From a bacterium (GTDB lineage: Bacteria; Actinomycetota; Acidimicrobiia; Spongiisociales; Spongiisociaceae), in NCBI GenBank assembly GCA_026710435.1, contig JAPOQZ010000244.1, forward strand, positions 1 to 64,000: 64,000 nucleotides of DNA, read 5' to 3'. The translations under genes were made by a program, and so were the position numbers. This document shows positions 59,772-64,000 of the stretch, one piece after another; the first letter of the stretch is position 1; each line of letters starts with the position of its first letter. The notes under the pieces are model-generated. The model saw nothing but the letters and a program-made list of their open reading frames with translations. It was not told the origin of the DNA and did no database searches.

Positions 59772-61943
59772 TCATCCACGCAACCTCTTACGCTCTGCCC
59801 GCCACTCATGCAATATGGGTTCGGTGTATCCGGAGGGTTGCGAAGTTCCCTTGAACACCAGATCGCAGGCTGCCTTGAATGCCGGCCCGTCGAAGCGCGG
59901 AGCCATCGGCGTGTAGGCATCGTCCCCGGCGTTCTGGCCGTCGACCACCGTAGCCATCCTCTTCATCGTCTCGATGACCCGATCCTCGTCAACGATCCCG
60001 TGGCGAAGCCAGTTTGCGATGTGCTGGGATGATATCCGGCAAGTGGCCCGATCCTCCATCAGGGCCACATCACTGATATCGGGAACCTTCGAGCACCCGA
60101 TCCCCTGATCGATCCACCGCACCACGTAACCGAGGATGCCTTGAGCGTTGTTGTCGAGTTCGGCGGCGATCCGCTCGGGATCCAGGTCGGTCGCTTCCGC
60201 GACGGGGATGCCGAGCAGGTCGTCGATCGGACGGCGTTCCCGGCCTGCAATGTCCATTTGGCGTTGGACGACATCCACCCGGTGGTAGTGGGTGGCGTGC
60301 AGAGTGGCGGCCGTCGGCGAGGGAACCCAGGCACAGCTAGCTCCCGACCGGGGGTGTCCGATCTTCTGCTCGAGCATCGCCGACATCATGTCGGGCGCCG
60401 CCCACATGCCCTTGCCGATCTGGGCCCGTCCCCGAAGCCCGCATGCCAAGCCGACGTCCACGTTTCGGTCCTCGTAGGCGTCGATCCAGAACTGGTCCTT
60501 CATCTCGGTTTTGGGAACCATCGGACCGGCCTCCATGGATGTGTGGATCTCATCCCCGGTGCGATCGAGGAAGCCCGTGTTTATGAACACCAGCCTGGAG
60601 CGGGCCGCCCTGATGCACTCCTTCAGGTTGAGAGTGGTCCGCCGTTCCTCGTCCATCAATCCGAGTTTGATGGTGTTGCTCGGGAGCCCGAGTGTCCGCT
60701 CCACGCGGCGGAACACTTCGACGGCGAAGGCCACCTCCGCCGCACCGTGCAGTTTGGGCTTGACCACATAGACGGATCCCGCCCTGCTGTTTCGCTTCGA
60801 GGTGTTACCCCGCAGGTCGTGGCAGGCGATTAGCCCGGTGACCATGGCATCGACCAGACCTTCGAAGGCCTCGCTGCCCTCCCGGTCGCGGATCGCCGGA
60901 GTCGTCATCAGATGCCCGACGTTGCGAACCATGAGCAGCGAGCGACCCGGAAGGGTGAAGGGGTTCCCATCGATGTCGATGTAGGTACGATCCTCGGCCA
61001 GCTTCCGGGTGAAGGTACGCCCATCCTTGGTGACCTGAGCCGTCAGGTCGCCCCTCATCAGACCGAGGAGGTTCCGATAGGCGGTCACCTTGTCCTCCGC
61101 GTCGACCGTGGCGACCGAGTCCTCGAGGTCCATGATGGTCGTCACAGCGGACTCCAGCACGATGTCAGCCACTCCCGCCGGGTCGGAGGACCCGACGGGG
61201 TGGCGCGGGTTGATCACGATCTCGATGTGTAGGCCGTTGTTGCGCAAGAGTATGGAATCCGGCATCGTGGGATCCCCCGTGTAGCCCACCAATTGCGAGG
61301 AGCGGGCGAGTGTCGTGGCAGGACGGATCACCTGCTGGACAACGAGTTTCCCGTTCTTGATCCAGTAGCCGATAGCATCGCCATGGGCCCCGGCTCTGAG
61401 GGGCACCACATCATCGAGGAACCGACTGCACCATGCGACAACCCGCTCCCCTCTCCCGGCATCGTAGGGTCCTGTCCGGGGAGGCTGATCACCGAGAGCG
61501 TCGGTGCCGTAGAGAGCGTCGTAAAGGGAACCCCATCGGGCGTTGGCGGCGTTGGTGGCAAACCGGGCGTTGGTCACGGGCACGACCAACTGCGGCGCGG
61601 ACACGGAGCTGATCTCGATGTCGACGCCGACGGTGTCAATCGTGAAGTCGTCCCCTTCCGGTTCGATGTAGCCGATCTCCTCGAGGAACTCCCGGTAGGC
61701 GATACCGTCGAATGGCTCCTCCGAGTGCATGCGGTGCCATGCGTCGATCTTGGCCTGGAGTCCGGCACGATGGTCAAGGAGTTGCCGGTTGGTGGGGCCG
61801 CAATCATTGATCAGCGCGGCAAACCCCTTCCAGAAGGTGTCGGGATCGACACCGCTGCCGGGCAAGGCCTCCTCAGCGATGAACTCGAATAGTCCGGCGT
61901 CGACGGTCAGGCCTTTGACGGGGAGGCCCCGAGATGCTCTCAA
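59772..61943 (-). CDS. glcB: Malate synthase G
   Basis: A 723-residue malate synthase of the G type, which condenses glyoxylate with acetyl-CoA. Motifs are [31 protein letters not shown] (Mg2+ region), [29 protein letters not shown] (metal Glu-Arg), [21 protein letters not shown] (acetyl-CoA site) and [14 protein letters not shown]. The TTG at 61943 is proposed as start because AGGGA lies seven bases upstream and similarity begins soon after. It follows the FMN dehydrogenase gene by 17 bp, so the pair can turn glycolate into malate. Confidence 0.93.
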   Translation of the reverse strand: MRASRGLPVKGLTVDAGLFEFIAEEALPGSGVDPDTFWKGFAALINDCGPTNRQLLDHRAGLQAKIDAWHRMHSEEPFDGIAYREFLEEIGYIEPEGDDFTIDTVGVDIEISSVSAPQLVVPVTNARFATNAANARWGSLYDALYGTDALGDQPPRTGPYDAGRGERVVAWCSRFLDDVVPLRAGAHGDAIGYWIKNGKLVVQQVIRPATTLARSSQLVGYTGDPTMPDSILLRNNGLHIEIVINPRHPVGSSDPAGVADIVLESAVTTIMDLEDSVATVDAEDKVTAYRNLLGLMRGDLTAQVTKDGRTFTRKLAEDRTYIDIDGNPFTLPGRSLLMVRNVGHLMTTPAIRDREGSEAFEGLVDAMVTGLIACHDLRGNTSKRNSRAGSVYVVKPKLHGAAEVAFAVEVFRRVERTLGLPSNTIKLGLMDEERRTTLNLKECIRAARSRLVFINTGFLDRTGDEIHTSMEAGPMVPKTEMKDQFWIDAYEDRNVDVGLACGLRGRAQIGKGMWAAPDMMSAMLEQKIGHPRSGASCAWVPSPTAATLHATHYHRVDVVQRQMDIAGRERRPIDDLLGIPVAEATDLDPERIAAELDNNAQGILGYVVRWIDQGIGCSKVPDISDVALMEDRATCRISSQHIANWLRHGIVDEDRVIETMKRMATVVDGQNAGDDAYTPMAPRFDGPAFKAACDLVFKGTSQPSGYTEPILHEWRAERKRLRG

Positions 61944-61960
61944 TTGTAGTTCCCTGATGG

Positions 61961-63175
61961 TTACGGGCGGCGGCGAACCAAGTCCCTGGTGATTTCCGCG
62001 ACGGAGCGTACACCGGTCAGAGCCATAGATCGGCGCATACCCTCCTCGAAGAAGTTCAGTACCCACTCGACACCCTTGAAGCCCCCCGCCCCTAACCCGT
62101 AGAGATACGGACGGCCCACCATCACGGAATCGGCGCCGAGAGCTATGGCCTTGATTATGTCGGCCCCCCGTCTTCCCCCTCCGTCGCAGATGATCTCCAC
62201 CTCGTCGCCCACCTCATCGGCGATCGGCTCGATCAACTCGATCGCCGTCGGGGCGCCCTCGAGTTGCCGTCCCCCGTGGTTGGACACGCAAATCGCCTGC
62301 ACTCCACAGTCGACGGCCCGGCGAGCGTCCGGCACCGATTGGATACCCTTGATAATGATCGGACCCTCCCATAGCGACCTGAACCATTCGATGTCGGCCC
62401 ACGAAAGGCTCGCATCGAATTGATCGTTGACCAGAGTGGACAGTGCAACAGCCGTCGAACCGTCTTCATCGTGGAAACCTACGATATTGGAGAAGGTGAT
62501 CGGGTCAGCGTTGAGGAAACGCCAGGTCCATCCAGGCTTGCGAACGCCCTCGACCATCATGCCCAGACCAAGTTTGGGGGGCAGAGTCATCCCGTTGCGG
62601 ACATCTCGCTCCCGCCGGCCCGGGACAACAAGGTCGACAGTGATGCACAGAACCTCGTAGCCGGACTTCTTGGCGCGCTCGATCATGTTACGGACCAGAT
62701 CGCGGTCCTTCCAGACGTAGACCTGGAACCAGTTGCGTCCGCCCGCGCCGGCTTCAGCTACCTCCTCGATCGATCGGGTGCTCAGAGTCGACAGAGCGTA
62801 CGGTATGTTCCGTTCCGCTGCGGCCCTGGCAACAGAGAGCTCCCCTGGAGGATCGACGATCCGGGTGAAGCCGGTGGGTGCCAGGATAAGCGGGAAGGGC
62901 ACTCGCCGCCCGAGAATCTCGGATGACGTATCGATCTTGCTGACATCGCGCATGACTGTCGGCACGAACTCCCAGTTGTGGAAGTCCCGCTCGTTCCTGT
63001 GGTAGGTGACCTCGTCCTCGGCACCCCCATCCACGTAATCGAACACTCCTCGCGGAAGTCGCCTCTGGGCAATCGCGCGCAGGTCGTTTACGTTCGCGGC
63101 CATCTGCATACGGCGAAGATCCGGATCCCGTTCGAAGGAACGGAAGCGGATAACTGAGCGCATAGTCTTTATCAT
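61961..63175 (-). CDS. FMN-dependent 2-hydroxyacid dehydrogenase/oxidase (lactate or glycolate)
   Basis: A 404-residue alpha-hydroxy-acid oxidase family TIM barrel. It has [38 protein letters not shown], the FMN Lys in IIIKGIQSV, the catalytic His-Arg pair [13 protein letters not shown] and [21 protein letters not shown]. Family members oxidise L-lactate, glycolate, mandelate or similar. Coupling with malate synthase favours glycolate to glyoxylate, but this is inference. Several ATG codons near the start are possible (63163, 63175, 63181). Confidence 0.88.
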   Translation of the reverse strand: MIKTMRSVIRFRSFERDPDLRRMQMAANVNDLRAIAQRRLPRGVFDYVDGGAEDEVTYHRNERDFHNWEFVPTVMRDVSKIDTSSEILGRRVPFPLILAPTGFTRIVDPPGELSVARAAAERNIPYALSTLSTRSIEEVAEAGAGGRNWFQVYVWKDRDLVRNMIERAKKSGYEVLCITVDLVVPGRRERDVRNGMTLPPKLGLGMMVEGVRKPGWTWRFLNADPITFSNIVGFHDEDGSTAVALSTLVNDQFDASLSWADIEWFRSLWEGPIIIKGIQSVPDARRAVDCGVQAICVSNHGGRQLEGAPTAIELIEPIADEVGDEVEIICDGGGRRGADIIKAIALGADSVMVGRPYLYGLGAGGFKGVEWVLNFFEEGMRRSMALTGVRSVAEITRDLVRRRP

Positions 63176-63445
63176 TCCCATGCGGCCGGATGCTACAGGC
63201 TTGTCCCCCCTAGGACCAACAACCCCCGCAATCATCGTCGCACCGCTCAGCGGATCCAGGAGTCCTGTATGCCGGTCAGCTCGGTGTCAAAGAAGCTGAG
63301 AGTCTGCTGCTATCTGGCAATACCGAGGAGTCCGAGCCCTCGGTTCCCCGTCTGGACTCTTCGCGAATCGGGTGGTAAGACGACTCTCCCACTTCTCGTT
63401 CCAGGCATCCCTGGTACCTTCCACGGATTGCTAGCTGTCTATGAC

Positions 63446-63552
63446 TTAGGAGGGTGCTGAGCAATCCACCAGCGGCCTGCCAACCGCCGACAAAATGCAT
63501 GGGCCGGCGGGCGGCAGGCCCGACCAATCGTCATTGTTCAGCACCCTCCTAG
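63446..63552 (-). mobile_element. MITE-like repeat R1, copy 6 (intact, inverted)
   Basis: TTAGGAGGGTGCTGAGCAAT at the left and CTAGGAGGGTGCTGAACAAT (inverted) at the right, 107 bp. Interior is the reverse of the 6212 and 59449 copies. It ends 5 bp from the stop of the edge gene at 63558. The rest of 63236-63445 holds no supported gene; it is the upstream region of the FMN dehydrogenase gene. Confidence 0.88.
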
Positions 63553-63557
63553 ACATG

Positions 63558-64000
63558 TCATGGCAAGCGGCTTTTCCCCGCGCGGGGATGATTATCGGCC
63601 CGCGTTCCGGGAATCACCGACCGGACTCGACCAGGAGCCCATGCGTATCTGGGATGAGCCCCGCGCGGAGGCCAGTAGTCGTCCTTTCGATACGCCCAGT
63701 ACTCGAAGGGATTGTTGTAGTAGGCGAAGGTCTCGATAACCTGCCATAGGTGCCTCCGATCAGTGAGTATCCCGACGACCAACCCCGAGGCCCCCGCCAG
63801 CAGCATCCAGCCCAGATACACCGACGTGTACACAGGACCTAGGAGCCTGTTTTGGAGCAGATGGGTTCCCTCGTGCACATCCACCAAGCGTCGCCGACGG
63901 ACCACCCTTGGAGAGTCCCCGCGGAGTCCCACGGCCCCTCCACCGGCTGATACGACGTTGCCCAGAGCCAGCACGAAGCCGGCCCGGGCGCTAAACCCGC
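63558..64000 (-). CDS. Partial membrane protein with HEGTH motif (runs off the window)
   Basis: The 3' part of a gene; the frame stays open to the right edge, so the true start is outside. The visible end has RRLVDVHEGTHLLQNRLLGPVYTSVYLG, a membrane segment (GWMLLAGASGLVVGIL), ETFAYYNNPFEYWAYRKDDYWPP and a basic tail. It recalls small membrane proteins with HExGHxxQSxxLGPLY, sometimes called possible metalloproteases, but here the second motif position is Thr-His rather than Gly-His. Function unknown. Confidence 0.6.
   Translation of the reverse strand, partial: GFSARAGFVLALGNVVSAGGGAVGLRGDSPRVVRRRRLVDVHEGTHLLQNRLLGPVYTSVYLGWMLLAGASGLVVGILTDRRHLWQVIETFAYYNNPFEYWAYRKDDYWPPRGAHPRYAWAPGRVRSVIPGTRADNHPRAGKSRLP

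Noticed and set aside
59772-62066. A longer malate synthase starting at 62066
   Set aside because: The extra N-terminus overlaps the end of the dehydrogenase gene and is not family-like; TTG 61943 has a proper ribosome site.

Overview
This is a high-GC, gene-dense chromosomal segment, apparently from an actinomycete (Actinomycetota, possibly an uncultured Acidimicrobiia-like lineage). The evidence is many GTG and some TTG starts, an actinobacterial-type inositol-3-phosphate synthase, a PimB'-like mannosyltransferase, a VapBC45-type toxin-antitoxin pair and lipoprotein-rich ABC transporters. No rRNA, tRNA, prophage or CRISPR array was seen. Placement below phylum is inference.

Layout. Bases 1-2126 hold two short-chain dehydrogenases between dispersed repeats. 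Bases 2124-9876 form a purine and methylthio-nucleoside block: a cupin translationally coupled to an MTA/SAH-type deaminase, divergent mtnA, then a four-gene BMP-type nucleoside ABC importer. Bases 10278-15001 carry a LysR regulator, ino1 and a BisC/TorA-type molybdoenzyme. Bases 15730-17881 carry an adenosine-deaminase-like enzyme, a nucleoside phosphorylase and a truncated second deaminase start, followed by a RES-type toxin-antitoxin pair (17952-19299). Bases 19313-22511 (minus strand) form a three-gene operon: a thioredoxin-fold fusion protein, a UGSC-family selenoprotein with in-frame UGA and a SECIS-like hairpin, and acetate kinase. This is the most interesting system in the window. A RhuM-Fic protein, an SLC13 transporter and VapBC45 follow.

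Bases 27219-37677 (minus strand) are an 11-gene complex I operon, nuoABCDHIJKLMN, lacking nuoEFG. Next come an alkaline-phosphatase-superfamily hydrolase, a DoxX-like protein, a secreted polysaccharide deacetylase, a quinone oxidoreductase, a PimB'-like glycosyltransferase and a C45-type acyltransferase. Bases 45073-49193 are potABCD (polyamine import), followed by queG, a membrane protein, an amine-oxidase-like flavoprotein, a GNAT acetyltransferase and tpx. Bases 54453-59160 carry two tandem two-domain histidine phosphatases and a membrane pyrophosphatase. Bases 59772-63175 pair malate synthase G with an FMN 2-hydroxyacid dehydrogenase, which fits glycolate to glyoxylate to malate. A partial membrane protein runs off the right edge.

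Four families of short dispersed repeats (named R1-R4 here) sit between genes. R1 is a ~106-bp MITE-like palindrome with terminal inverted repeats resembling IS5-type ends. R2 begins exactly at the TAG stop codon of a neighbouring gene in all three copies that keep that end. R3 is GC-rich and R4 is about 210-240 bp. R1, R2 and R4 are bounded by CTAG or close variants and are joined to one another through that tetranucleotide.
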